NCBI GenBank assembly: GCA_016700335.1
Contig: CP065014.1
Coordinates: 1,153,001 to 1,217,000 of the forward strand
DNA length: 64,000 nucleotides
Direction: 5' to 3'
Source of the DNA: Chlorobiota bacterium
GTDB taxonomy: Bacteria > Bacteroidota > Ignavibacteria > OLB7
Part shown: positions 9,266-17,827 of the stretch, in pieces
Numbering within the stretch: the first letter of the stretch is position 1
How the letters are laid out: the number at the start of each line of letters is the position of its first letter
Program-made: the position numbers and the translations under genes
The notes under the pieces: generated by a model
The model's database searches: none
Seen by the model: the letters and a program-made list of their open reading frames with translations, nothing else
What the model was told of the DNA's origin: nothing

Positions 9266-10042
9266 CTAAACAATATTTAGAAACTTATTTATTCCATTTT
9301 TGCAATCATTAGTATTCCTTGCTAAGGCATTTAAATTAGATGTATATTCTAATGCACTTTCTAAAGAGGTATAATCTAAAGTGTTTAGCATTTGTTTTGT
9401 TAGTAGTACAGAAGTATAACTTGTGCTCAATATCTCTTCAGTTAAAGAATTAATATAAAGATCTAAATCAATTTCATTTTTAACTAGTTTAGTTATTAAC
9501 CCTTTATCGAAAGCATCATTTGCAGATATTATTTTACCTGTTAATAATAATTCTCTAATTTGAATTTGAGAACATTTTCTTAAAGCAAATGCTGAAACAA
9601 TTGCAGGTATAAATCCAATTTTAACTTCAGTAAATCCGAATTTGGAATTTTCAGTAGCTACAATAATATCACAAGCTAACATTAAACCACAGCCTCCAGC
9701 AATTGCTGAACCTTGTACTCTTGCAATAACTGGCTTAGGTGCATTATAAATTGCAAAGAATGCTTTTGCAAGTGCTTTTGAATCATCTAAATTTTCAACA
9801 ATATTGAAATTTGAAATGCTTTTTAGATGATTTAAATCTGCTCCAGCACAAAATGATAAACCTCTACCAGATAAAATTATTGATCTAACATTTTGATTAA
9901 CAGATAAATCATTTATAGCATAAATTATTTCATCTACTGTTAACCTATCAAGTGCATTCCTTTTATCTGGTCTGTTAAGCCATATAGTACCTACAGAATC
10001 GACAATTTCTATTTCTAATCTGTTATATTCCATGAAATTCAA
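9266..10042 (-). CDS. Enoyl-CoA hydratase/isomerase family protein
   Basis: Crotonase-fold enzyme of 258 aa acting on acyl-CoA thioesters. The N-terminal WLNRPDKRNAL and the oxyanion-hole segment FCAGADLNHL are typical, followed by AGGCGLMLACDI and FGFTEVKIGFIPA. Of the two catalytic glutamates of classical hydratases, the one in the TEV position is present, while the one usually found in GGCE is Gly here (GGCG). This pattern is seen in several methylglutaconyl-CoA hydratase-like and isomerase-like members, so the exact reaction is open. It is monocistronic, on the opposite strand to the respiratory cluster. Confidence 0.85.
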   Translation of the reverse strand: MNFMEYNRLEIEIVDSVGTIWLNRPDKRNALDRLTVDEIIYAINDLSVNQNVRSIILSGRGLSFCAGADLNHLKSISNFNIVENLDDSKALAKAFFAIYNAPKPVIARVQGSAIAGGCGLMLACDIIVATENSKFGFTEVKIGFIPAIVSAFALRKCSQIQIRELLLTGKIISANDAFDKGLITKLVKNEIDLDLYINSLTEEILSTSYTSVLLTKQMLNTLDYTSLESALEYTSNLNALARNTNDCKNGINKFLNIV

Positions 10043-10313
10043 ATTGAATTATTATTAATTCTAAAATATGAAAATTATTATACGAAAAAAAAAGCAGGAT
10101 AAAAGAATTAAAAAAAAAAATATTTAGAGTTGGCTAATAAAAATGTGAAACGTATTTTTGTAGTGCATTTTTACAAGTAGCTTTTTCTAGTAATTCTCAC
10201 TTAATTGATATACTTACAGTTTACAATCTCTTTGAAGTAAGTAACATACCTATTATGCTTGTATTAAATGCTTTGTTATCAATCATATCATTTTATTATT
10301 TCAGTTTAAAAAA

Positions 10314-10583
10314 ATGGCAGAAGCGGTAGCGGCTAAAAAAAAGAAAAAAGCTATGCCTCTTGCATTCATCATTGAAGATGGTTGTACTGGGTGTGGTGTT
10401 TGTATTGAATTTTGTCCAGTTGATTGTATTTATACAAAACCTGGTCCTGAATTTTTTGAAGGTGACAATTATAATAAAACTATAAATCAAGTTGTTATTG
10501 TAGATGAAGATGTTTGCATAGGTTGTAAATTGTGCGCTAAGTATTGTCCTTGGGATACAATTGAGATGTTTCAACCAGAATGA
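10314..10583 (+). CDS. Two-[4Fe-4S] ferredoxin
   Basis: An 89-aa electron carrier with two four-cysteine cluster motifs: CTGCGVCIEFCP in the first half and CIGCKLCAKYCP in the second. A Lys/Ala-rich N-terminal extension precedes the fold. It is probably cytoplasmic since no signal is seen. It stands first in the plus-strand cluster of quinol-oxidising complex genes, 134 nt before the Rieske gene. Such ferredoxins often sit beside Rieske/cytochrome b genes in the FCB group, but whether it donates to or is reduced by that complex cannot be read from sequence. Confidence 0.93.
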   Translation: MAEAVAAKKKKKAMPLAFIIEDGCTGCGVCIEFCPVDCIYTKPGPEFFEGDNYNKTINQVVIVDEDVCIGCKLCAKYCPWDTIEMFQPE

Positions 10584-10717
10584 TATTAATGATTGATGTG
10601 ACTTATTAATAACTAGTTAAGTTTTATAATCCCAGATACTAAAACAGATTCAAATTCAATTCGTTTTTTAATTGAGAAGTATTGTTAATTAAAAATATAT
10701 TTTTTTTAAAGTAACAC

Positions 10718-11557
10718 ATGGATATTCCAAATCTTAGTCCTGAAGATAAAGCAAAAAAATTAGCAGAAATTCAAGCAAAAATGGCTGCCGCAAAGGCAGC
10801 TAAAATGGCTATTGGAGGATCACCTTCGGCAGCAACTCCGAATCCAACATCTGTTGTTTCTGAAACTAAAAAAGTTGTTGCAAAACCAGTACCTGATACT
10901 GAAGCAGGAAAAAAAATAGTTGCCATTCGTAAAAAGGTTGATGAACAATCTTTTAAATATGCTGAGCAAAAAGCACGCCAACAAGAATTAGAAAAAATTG
11001 CATTTGATACCAACAAACAGAATAAGAAAGCTGCTGATAAAAAAGAACCTGAAGTTGGTGCTTGGTATTTTGGACGCAGAAATTTTCTGCAATCTACTGG
11101 GTGGTTAAGTTTTTTTGGTTTTTTTACAATAATGCTTTTAGGATCTATTAGATCAATGTTCCCCAGAGTTATTTATGAAAATCCACCAATATTTAAAGCA
11201 GGCTTTCCAATTGATTATGTTCCTGGTTCTGTAAGTGAAAGATTTAAAGATGAAGAAAGAGTTTGGATTATCAGACAAATAGATGGTTCATTTATTGCTT
11301 TAATTGCAATTTGTACACATTTAGGTTGTACACCAAGATGGCTTTCAAGTGAAAATAAATTTAAATGTCCTTGCCATGGTTCGGGCTTTAGAGGTAACCC
11401 ATTATATGGAATGCATTTTGAGGGTCCAGCACCAAGACCATTGGAAAGATGTTCAATTTCATTAAGTCCTGATGGTCAATTGTTAATTGATAAAAGTAAA
11501 AAATTTCTTTGGGAAAATGGAGATTGGGATAAATCAGAATCAAGTTTAAAGGTTTAA
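10718..11557 (+). CDS. Rieske [2Fe-2S] protein of a quinol:cytochrome c reductase
   Basis: Rieske iron-sulfur subunit that takes electrons from quinol in a cytochrome bc-type complex. Cluster ligands are in CTHLGC (Cys199, His201) and CPCHGS (Cys217, His220), with Cys204 and Cys219 as the structural disulfide pair. A twin-arginine motif (GRRNFLQS, Arg120-Arg121) precedes a transmembrane anchor at about 125-145, so export by Tat is likely. Unusually, about 115 residues of Ala/Lys-rich, partly helical sequence precede the anchor on the cytoplasmic side. The next gene is cytochrome b6. Confidence 0.95.
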   Translation: MDIPNLSPEDKAKKLAEIQAKMAAAKAAKMAIGGSPSAATPNPTSVVSETKKVVAKPVPDTEAGKKIVAIRKKVDEQSFKYAEQKARQQELEKIAFDTNKQNKKAADKKEPEVGAWYFGRRNFLQSTGWLSFFGFFTIMLLGSIRSMFPRVIYENPPIFKAGFPIDYVPGSVSERFKDEERVWIIRQIDGSFIALIAICTHLGCTPRWLSSENKFKCPCHGSGFRGNPLYGMHFEGPAPRPLERCSISLSPDGQLLIDKSKKFLWENGDWDKSESSLKV

Positions 11558-11624
11558 GTTTCTTTAATAAATTATAGTTTTTATTTTTTAAAAATTAATT
11601 TTGAACTTATAGTCAGTAATTAAT

Positions 11625-12551
11625 ATGCTTCAACGACCTAATTTCGATAAAGTCCGAAAGGACATAACACAAAACGTAATCTGGAAATCTATTTTCAGGC
11701 ACGGTTACCAAGACAATCAACGCAATAGAGCATTGATGATTCTTGATAATGTTTTTTTACATTTGCATCCTGTAAGAATTTCAAGACACGGAACTAACGT
11801 TGGTTATACATGGGGTATGGGTGGAATAACTTTCTTACTTTTTTTATTACTGACAGTTACGGGTGTAATTTTAATGTTTTACTATCGACCAGTTGCAGAA
11901 TATGCTTTTGATGATATGAAATTCATTATGAATGATGTTGCATTTGGTCCTTTTATTAGAAATATGCATCGTTGGGCAGCTCATGGAATGGTTATTACAG
12001 TTATGCTACATATGTTTAGAGTATTTTTAACTGGCTCATATAAACCTCCAAGAGAATTCAACTGGGCAATAGGAGTAATCCTTCTTTTATTAACTTTCTT
12101 ACTTTCTTTTACTGGTTATTTGTTACCATGGGATCAATTAGCAATTTGGGCTGTAACAGTTGGTACAAATATGGCAAGAGCTACACCATTACTTGGTCAT
12201 GAAGGTCCATTTGGTCCTCAATTAGGTTTAAGACCAGATAATGATGTTAGATTTGTTTTATTAGGCGGAACAACCGTTGGAGCTGCAACACTTTTACGTT
12301 TTTATGTTTTGCATTGTATTTTCTTACCAATTGTCGGTGCAGTATTAATGGCTGTTCATTTTTGGAGAATCCGTAAAGATGGTGGTATTTCAGGTCCGAA
12401 AGTTGAAACAAAAGAAATGAGAAAAGCCAAAGATGTGGTTCGTAAAATGCAGATTAAACGTATTGATATGATTTCTGAAGAAGGTGATGTAATATCAAAT
12501 GGAAATGGACATTTAGAAGTTGAGACAAAGCCAGAATCAGAAGAAGTTTAA
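11625..12551 (+). CDS. Cytochrome b6-type subunit (cytochrome b N-terminal half)
   Basis: Membrane diheme subunit of the quinol oxidising complex. Four transmembrane helices and two His pairs are visible: His115/His129 and His230/His245. The 15-residue step in the second pair is the b6-type spacing, not that of mitochondrial cytochrome b. No Cys stands at the N-terminal position that attaches heme ci in plastid b6, so that heme is probably absent or non-covalent. A charged tail of about 50 residues follows the last helix. The partner subunit IV-like half is encoded next. Confidence 0.94.
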   Translation: MLQRPNFDKVRKDITQNVIWKSIFRHGYQDNQRNRALMILDNVFLHLHPVRISRHGTNVGYTWGMGGITFLLFLLLTVTGVILMFYYRPVAEYAFDDMKFIMNDVAFGPFIRNMHRWAAHGMVITVMLHMFRVFLTGSYKPPREFNWAIGVILLLLTFLLSFTGYLLPWDQLAIWAVTVGTNMARATPLLGHEGPFGPQLGLRPDNDVRFVLLGGTTVGAATLLRFYVLHCIFLPIVGAVLMAVHFWRIRKDGGISGPKVETKEMRKAKDVVRKMQIKRIDMISEEGDVISNGNGHLEVETKPESEEV

Positions 12552-12649
12552 TTAAAATTGAATAGTTCTATTAAATTTTAATAAACAGAATTTGTATTAA
12601 ATTGATATTTAGAAATTTTAATTAAGAATAATAAAATTATTAAACAGAG

Positions 12650-13552
12650 ATGAGTGAAATCTCACCGTTCTTTTATCTTTGGAATCAAGTAACAAAGCCG
12701 GATAATGTTCCAGCAATTCTGATTCTAACCTTGACAGCATTTTATTGTTGGCTAACTTGGAAACAAGCTAAAATCAATGATGAAAGAGGGACTCCTTTCG
12801 AGGCTGAGCAATCGGATAAAATTCAAGTTTGGCCTAATCTGGTAAGAGTTGAATTTTTGATGTCTATTGGGGTTATATTATTTTTAACAATATGGTCAAT
12901 TTATATAGATGCACCATTAGAAGAACCAGCAAATCCTACTTTAACACCAAATCCATCAAAAGCACCTTGGTATTTTTTAGGATTACAAGAATTATTAGTC
13001 TATTTTGATCCTTGGATTGCTGGAGTAATTCTTCCTACATTAATAATTTTTGGATTGATTGCAATACCTTATATCGATGTAAATCAAAAAGGTAATGGTT
13101 ACTATACAATCAAGGAAAGGAAGTTTGCAATATCAATGTTCGCAATAGGGTTTATTTTATTATGGGTATCATTAATTGTTGTTGGTACATTTTTTCGAGG
13201 ACCTGGTTGGAACTTATTTACTCCTTGGGAGTATTGGGATGCACATAAGGTTGTACCTTTAAATAATAGAGATTTTACTGAAATTTTTGGAATACCTTCA
13301 AGAAATATTGATAACTCATATAATTGGGTTGCAATGTTGTTTGGTTCAATTATTTTATTTGCATTTTATTCTATTGGTATTTTTATTTGGAAGAAATACA
13401 AAGATAAATCTATAATGAAAGATTTAGGTCTTATTAGATATGCAACTACTGCATTTTTTACATTAAGCATGGGTGGTGTTATTATTAAAATATTATTAAG
13501 ATTATTGTTTAATGTTAAATATATCTTGGCTACACCTTTCTTTAATATTTAA
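12650..13552 (+). CDS. Cytochrome b C-terminal half (subunit IV-like)
   Basis: A 300-aa membrane protein with about seven hydrophobic helices, supplying the C-terminal half of the split cytochrome b. The Qo-site signature normally PEWY reads APWYFLGLQE at about residues 104-113, a variant found in several menaquinol-oxidising bc complexes. It is longer than plastid subunit IV, with extra helices at both ends. It lies between the b6 gene and the multiheme cytochrome gene in one plus-strand cluster. Confidence 0.9.
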   Translation: MSEISPFFYLWNQVTKPDNVPAILILTLTAFYCWLTWKQAKINDERGTPFEAEQSDKIQVWPNLVRVEFLMSIGVILFLTIWSIYIDAPLEEPANPTLTPNPSKAPWYFLGLQELLVYFDPWIAGVILPTLIIFGLIAIPYIDVNQKGNGYYTIKERKFAISMFAIGFILLWVSLIVVGTFFRGPGWNLFTPWEYWDAHKVVPLNNRDFTEIFGIPSRNIDNSYNWVAMLFGSIILFAFYSIGIFIWKKYKDKSIMKDLGLIRYATTAFFTLSMGGVIIKILLRLLFNVKYILATPFFNI

Positions 13553-13620
13553 TTAATTTTATTATTTAAATATTCATTTTCTATAAAGTAAATTTCAATT
13601 TTATTTCATAATAATTAAAT

Positions 13621-16600
13621 ATGTTTCGCTGGTTCAAAGAAAGATTACATACTCCAATAGAGCACAGAGATTACGGAATGATGTATGCTATACTAGCAGG
13701 TCTTCTTTTCTTATTTACTCTAGGAGTTCTTGTAAACGAAATCAGTTCTCGTCGCCCTTGGAAAGAATATCAGGAAAACTATAGAGATCTTAGAGTTAAA
13801 GCTCTTAAAAAACAACTTTCAGAAGCAAAGAAAGGAGTATCTAAAAAAGAACTAAAGAATCGAGTTTCGAAAATGAGAAAACTTGATAAAAAGTTGAATT
13901 CAAATAGTATAATTGAAGCTAAAAATTCTGTTGATAAAATTACAAGAGAAGTTATTACAATCAGCAAAAAAAGAGCAGATATAAAAGCTTTCTGGGATAG
14001 TAAAAATTATTATTACGAACATAGTTTATCAACAGGATTTCCAGATAAAGCTGCAGAATTTAAAAAACAATTAACTGGTTATGAGCTTGAAATGAAAGAT
14101 TTGGATACAAATCTTGCTAAATTAGATAGAGAAAAAACTACTTTGATGTCTAAGTATAAACCAATATTAGATGAAAAAAATAAATTAGAAAAAGAGGCAG
14201 ATAGTATTTTTAAATCTGTTTCAGATTTGGTTACTAAAATTGATGAAACTAAATCTATGCCAATCAAAATCAAACAGATTATGATTCAGGATATGGATAA
14301 ATCTAATTTTGGTAATTTGAAAATGCGTGTTGATAGGTGTCAGTCATGCCACCTAGGAATTAATGATCCAGTTTTTGCAAATGAAGATATTTTTAAAAAA
14401 TTAATAAAAGACGAAAAGAAAGCAGAACATGCAAGGAAGGTATACGGTCCTCATCCTAAGTTAGAGATTCTCAAATCTCATCCAATTGAAAAATTTGGTT
14501 GTACCAGCTGTCATGGTGGTCAGCCAATGTCAGTAGATGATGTTGAGCATGCTCATGGTTTAGAAAAACATTGGGAAAAACCGTTGCTAACTGGTGGTTT
14601 TATTGAAGGAAGTTGCAGAAATTGCCACGAAGGGGGGTATAATTTTGTTAATGCAAATATGGCAGGAAAAGGTGAAACAACTGATTGGATTGCCAAAGGA
14701 AAAAAATTATTTATAGATTTTGGATGTTATGGTTGTCATGAAGCTAGCAATATACCTGATTGGAAAGAGTATTTAACAGGTCCATCATTATTGAATGTAA
14801 GTAAAAAATTGAATCCTGATTGGACAGTTAATTGGATATTAAATCCTATGAATTGGAATTCTCATACAAGAATGCCTAATTTTAGATTTAATTCTGAACA
14901 GGCTGAAGCGGTAACTGCATATTTGTTTGATGTTTCAAAAAATAGTAGTTATGTTCCAAACTCTGGTTCTTCTGGAGATATTGCAAGAGGAAGACAGGTA
15001 GTATTTTCTGTTGGTTGTATCGCTTGTCATGTAATTGATACAGTAAAACATTCAACTGCATTTGAATACAAACCTAACCCAAAGTTTAGCAATGAATTGG
15101 GTAAAACAAGTCCAATGTGGGAAAATGATGGAGTTAAAGGGAATAGAGTTGGTGAAGGTAATGGTTTTGGTCCTGATTTAACAAAAATTGGTTCTAAAGT
15201 CAATGCTAATTGGCTTTTTGATTGGTTGAAAAATCCTAAGCATTATAATGCAAAAACCAGAATGCCAAGTATGAGGCTTAGTGATCAAGAAGCATCAGAT
15301 GTAACAGCATATTTAGTTTCTTTAAAGAGTTCAAACTCGCAAAGTAATACGGCAATTTCGAATATTAATAACCCAGAATGGATTAAAAAAGGAGAAAAGT
15401 TAATTAGAGAATATGGTTGTTATGGATGTCATCAAATAAGTGGATTCGAAACTGAAGGAAAGGTATCTGTTTCTTTGAACGATTATGGTGCAAAAACTGG
15501 ACATGATTTGTTTTTTGGATTTTTAAAGGAACCTCAATTATTGAGTGTTAGAAAACATTTCAAAAAAGGTGAACACGAGTTAATGGAGATATATGAAGAA
15601 ATACCAAATGGTCAAGATTGGTGGACATGGACAGTTCTTAAAATGAAAAATAGTAGAATTTTTCAGACAGATGCAATACCTCAAAAGATGCCAGTTTATA
15701 GTATGACAGATGAAGAAGCATATGCATTATCTGTTCTTTTAAGAAGTTATACAAAAGCTTATGTATTGCCAGGATTTAGGAAAGGACTTGGTCAGTATGA
15801 ACAATATGTGAATGATGGTAAATTCTTAACACATTGGAACAATTGTATGGGATGTCATAAAGTTGAGAATCAAGGTAGCTATATCAGAGATTTTCTTGAA
15901 CCTGGCAAAACTGGAGATGATGCAAATCCATATGCACCACCAAATTTAAATACTGTCGGAGCTAAAATTCAAGAGAATTGGTTCTATAATTTTGTTAAAA
16001 ATCCATCTTCAACTCCAGTAAGAACTTGGTTGAATATTAGAATGCCAAGTTATAATTTTAGTGAAGAAACTTTATCAAAGTTAAGTAGATATTTCTTAGG
16101 TCTCGAAAAACAAGATTTCAATTATACTGATTATTCAACTTATCCAGCTTCTGATTCATCTTTAGTTGCAGGGCAAAGGTTGTTTACCAAATTAAATTGT
16201 CAACAATGTCATGCTGTTGGTGGATTACCTGCAAATGGAGGTGCTGCTGCAGTTCCAGTACCAAATTTAGCTTTAGCAGGAAATAGATTAAAGCCAGCAT
16301 GGATTTCACGTGTGCTACATAATCCATCTGCGATAGTTCCAGGAACAAAAATGCCAGCATTTTGGGGAACTGATGAAGAACCAGTTGTTGTTGATTCAAC
16401 AATTTTTGGTGGTAATAGAAATATGCAAATTGAAGCAGTTGCAAATTATGTTTGGAGATTAGGAGGTTCTAAGGGAAATGTTTTGCCTGGAGCAATGGAA
16501 TCTCAAAAAACATCAATATCAACTAATGTAAGTAATCAAGTTGTAGAAAAGAAGGTAATAGATTCTACAAAAACTAAAGGTGTTGTTAAAGTTTCTAAAG

Positions 16601-16629
16601 ACTCAACTAAGAAAATTTCATTAAAATAA
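13621..16629 (+). CDS. Membrane-anchored octaheme cytochrome c with coiled coil
   Basis: A 1002-aa cytochrome with eight CXXCH heme sites at Cys240, 294, 332, 369, 466, 600, 742 and 860. One transmembrane helix at about 20-40 anchors it, and residues about 50-215 form a long charged coiled coil. From about residue 355 onward it is a string of cytochrome c modules, each closing with a likely Met ligand in RMP or KMP (five such motifs: TRMPNF, TRMPSM, QKMPVY, IRMPSY, TKMPAF). It most likely replaces cytochrome c1/f and may also carry electrons directly toward the oxidase encoded downstream. The Ser/Lys-rich C-terminus has no recognisable fold. Confidence 0.93.
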   Translation: MFRWFKERLHTPIEHRDYGMMYAILAGLLFLFTLGVLVNEISSRRPWKEYQENYRDLRVKALKKQLSEAKKGVSKKELKNRVSKMRKLDKKLNSNSIIEAKNSVDKITREVITISKKRADIKAFWDSKNYYYEHSLSTGFPDKAAEFKKQLTGYELEMKDLDTNLAKLDREKTTLMSKYKPILDEKNKLEKEADSIFKSVSDLVTKIDETKSMPIKIKQIMIQDMDKSNFGNLKMRVDRCQSCHLGINDPVFANEDIFKKLIKDEKKAEHARKVYGPHPKLEILKSHPIEKFGCTSCHGGQPMSVDDVEHAHGLEKHWEKPLLTGGFIEGSCRNCHEGGYNFVNANMAGKGETTDWIAKGKKLFIDFGCYGCHEASNIPDWKEYLTGPSLLNVSKKLNPDWTVNWILNPMNWNSHTRMPNFRFNSEQAEAVTAYLFDVSKNSSYVPNSGSSGDIARGRQVVFSVGCIACHVIDTVKHSTAFEYKPNPKFSNELGKTSPMWENDGVKGNRVGEGNGFGPDLTKIGSKVNANWLFDWLKNPKHYNAKTRMPSMRLSDQEASDVTAYLVSLKSSNSQSNTAISNINNPEWIKKGEKLIREYGCYGCHQISGFETEGKVSVSLNDYGAKTGHDLFFGFLKEPQLLSVRKHFKKGEHELMEIYEEIPNGQDWWTWTVLKMKNSRIFQTDAIPQKMPVYSMTDEEAYALSVLLRSYTKAYVLPGFRKGLGQYEQYVNDGKFLTHWNNCMGCHKVENQGSYIRDFLEPGKTGDDANPYAPPNLNTVGAKIQENWFYNFVKNPSSTPVRTWLNIRMPSYNFSEETLSKLSRYFLGLEKQDFNYTDYSTYPASDSSLVAGQRLFTKLNCQQCHAVGGLPANGGAAAVPVPNLALAGNRLKPAWISRVLHNPSAIVPGTKMPAFWGTDEEPVVVDSTIFGGNRNMQIEAVANYVWRLGGSKGNVLPGAMESQKTSISTNVSNQVVEKKVIDSTKTKGVVKVSKDSTKKISLK

Positions 16630-16656
16630 ATTATAATTTCAAACCTAAAATATAAT

Positions 16657-16893
16657 ATGTTTATGAAAGTATTCAAATATTTAATAGTGTTTTTATTTAA
16701 TACAATATTGTTCTTGCAAATTATGATTGCATGTCCTACTTGTGGTGAAAGTATTAAGGAGGTTCCTGGTTTAGGTGAGTCTTTATCAGCAAGTATAATT
16801 GCTATGAGTATTTTACCTTTTGTTTTAGTTGGATCTTTCATAGGAAGTATTTATTTTAAATGGAAAAGCCAACAACCAAAAGTTGAAGTTTAA
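16657..16893 (+). CDS. Small membrane protein with a Cys pair, respiratory cluster
   Basis: A 78-aa protein with an N-terminal hydrophobic segment (about 7-24), a CPTCGE motif (Cys26, Cys29), and a second helix at about 45-68, followed by a basic tail. Only 27 nt separate it from the octaheme cytochrome gene. Small ACPxC-type membrane proteins occur in respiratory clusters of the FCB group, but their role is not known to me. The Cys pair facing the periplasm could bind metal or take part in redox chemistry. Confidence 0.7.
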   Translation: MFMKVFKYLIVFLFNTILFLQIMIACPTCGESIKEVPGLGESLSASIIAMSILPFVLVGSFIGSIYFKWKSQQPKVEV

Positions 16894-16937
16894 TTGAATT
16901 TTTTTTTATAATTTTTATAATATAATTTATTTTTAAT

Positions 16938-17741
16938 ATGTCGTTTCGTAAGATAGTTTTATCTGTTTCTTTAATTGCTTTTTTAGGGTTTAACTCATTA
17001 TTTATGAGTAGTTGTGGGGGTAAGGATAGTAAATATGATACTTCAGAAGAAGAATCTACTGAAGATGGTGTGGCTTCAGCAGCAATAAGTTTAGCTGATG
17101 CAGGTTCAATAAAGGGAGTTGTTTCTTTTGAAGGAACTGCTCCAGTAGCCTCACCTTTAGCTATGGAATCAGACCCAGTTTGTTCAGCTAAAAAGAGTGA
17201 AGCAACAAATGAATATCAAGATGTATGTATAAATGATGGTAAACTAGGTAACGTATTTGTTTACATCAGTAAGGGATTGGAAGGTAAATCATTTCCAGAA
17301 AGTTCTTATCCAAAAGCTGAATTAGATCAATCTGGATGTAAATACATTCCTAGGATTATTGGAGCTGTTGTAGGTCAACAAATTACAATTAAAAACCAAG
17401 ACCCAACTATGCATAATGTTCATGCTACTCCAACTATAAATAAAGGTTTTAACATAGCACAACCAAATGCAGGAATGACAGCTCAAAAATCTTTTGATAA
17501 GGAAGAAACAATGGTTACAATTTCTTGTGATGTACATGGTTGGATGAGAAGTTATGTTGGGGTTTGCTCACACCCTTGTTTTGCAGTTAGTGCTAAGGAT
17601 GGTTCTTTTAATATACCAAATGTTCCACCAGGAGATTATACTGTAACTGCTTGGCATGAAAAATTTGGCAAACAAGAACAAGTAGTTAAAATAGCTGCAA
17701 AAGAATCAAAAGACTTACCATTAACTTTCAAGGCTCAATAA
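16938..17741 (+). CDS. Cupredoxin-like lipoprotein with C-terminal Cna/CarboxypepD-like domain
   Basis: Predicted periplasmic lipoprotein (lipobox SSC, Cys26), 267 aa. After an acidic linker, residues about 57-215 form a cupredoxin-like domain whose putative type-1 copper ligands are His159 (TMHNVH), Cys197, His200 and Met203 (CDVHGWM). Additional cysteines (82, 97, 134, 210, 214) may form disulfides. Residues about 217-262 form a carboxypeptidase-regulatory-like beta fold (FNIPNVPPGDYTV). Lying just before the oxidase genes, it is a good candidate for an electron shuttle or copper donor. Confidence 0.82.
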   Translation: MSFRKIVLSVSLIAFLGFNSLFMSSCGGKDSKYDTSEEESTEDGVASAAISLADAGSIKGVVSFEGTAPVASPLAMESDPVCSAKKSEATNEYQDVCINDGKLGNVFVYISKGLEGKSFPESSYPKAELDQSGCKYIPRIIGAVVGQQITIKNQDPTMHNVHATPTINKGFNIAQPNAGMTAQKSFDKEETMVTISCDVHGWMRSYVGVCSHPCFAVSAKDGSFNIPNVPPGDYTVTAWHEKFGKQEQVVKIAAKESKDLPLTFKAQ

Positions 17742-17749
17742 TTTTTGTT

Positions 17750-17769
17750 TTATTCAATTAATTGAATAA
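17750..17769. other. Perfect 20-bp palindrome between cupredoxin and coxB genes
   Basis: The sequence ttattcaattaattgaataa is fully self-complementary and sits 9-28 nt after the cupredoxin stop codon. There is no strong T run after it, so it may be a weak attenuator, an RNA-stabilising hairpin or chance in AT-rich DNA. Confidence 0.45.
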
Positions 17770-17827
17770 TTACAAATAAAATGTAATTCAAAAGCGAATT
17801 TTATTGTCAAAGAAAAATTATACTTTA

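Noticed and set aside
10296..10574. Minus-strand open frame opposite the ferredoxin gene
   Set aside because: Antisense to a clear two-cluster ferredoxin; no recognisable domain or start signal.
17804..17827. Extended TTG start for subunit II
   Set aside because: It would add eight polar residues ahead of a good signal peptide that starts at the ATG at 17828.
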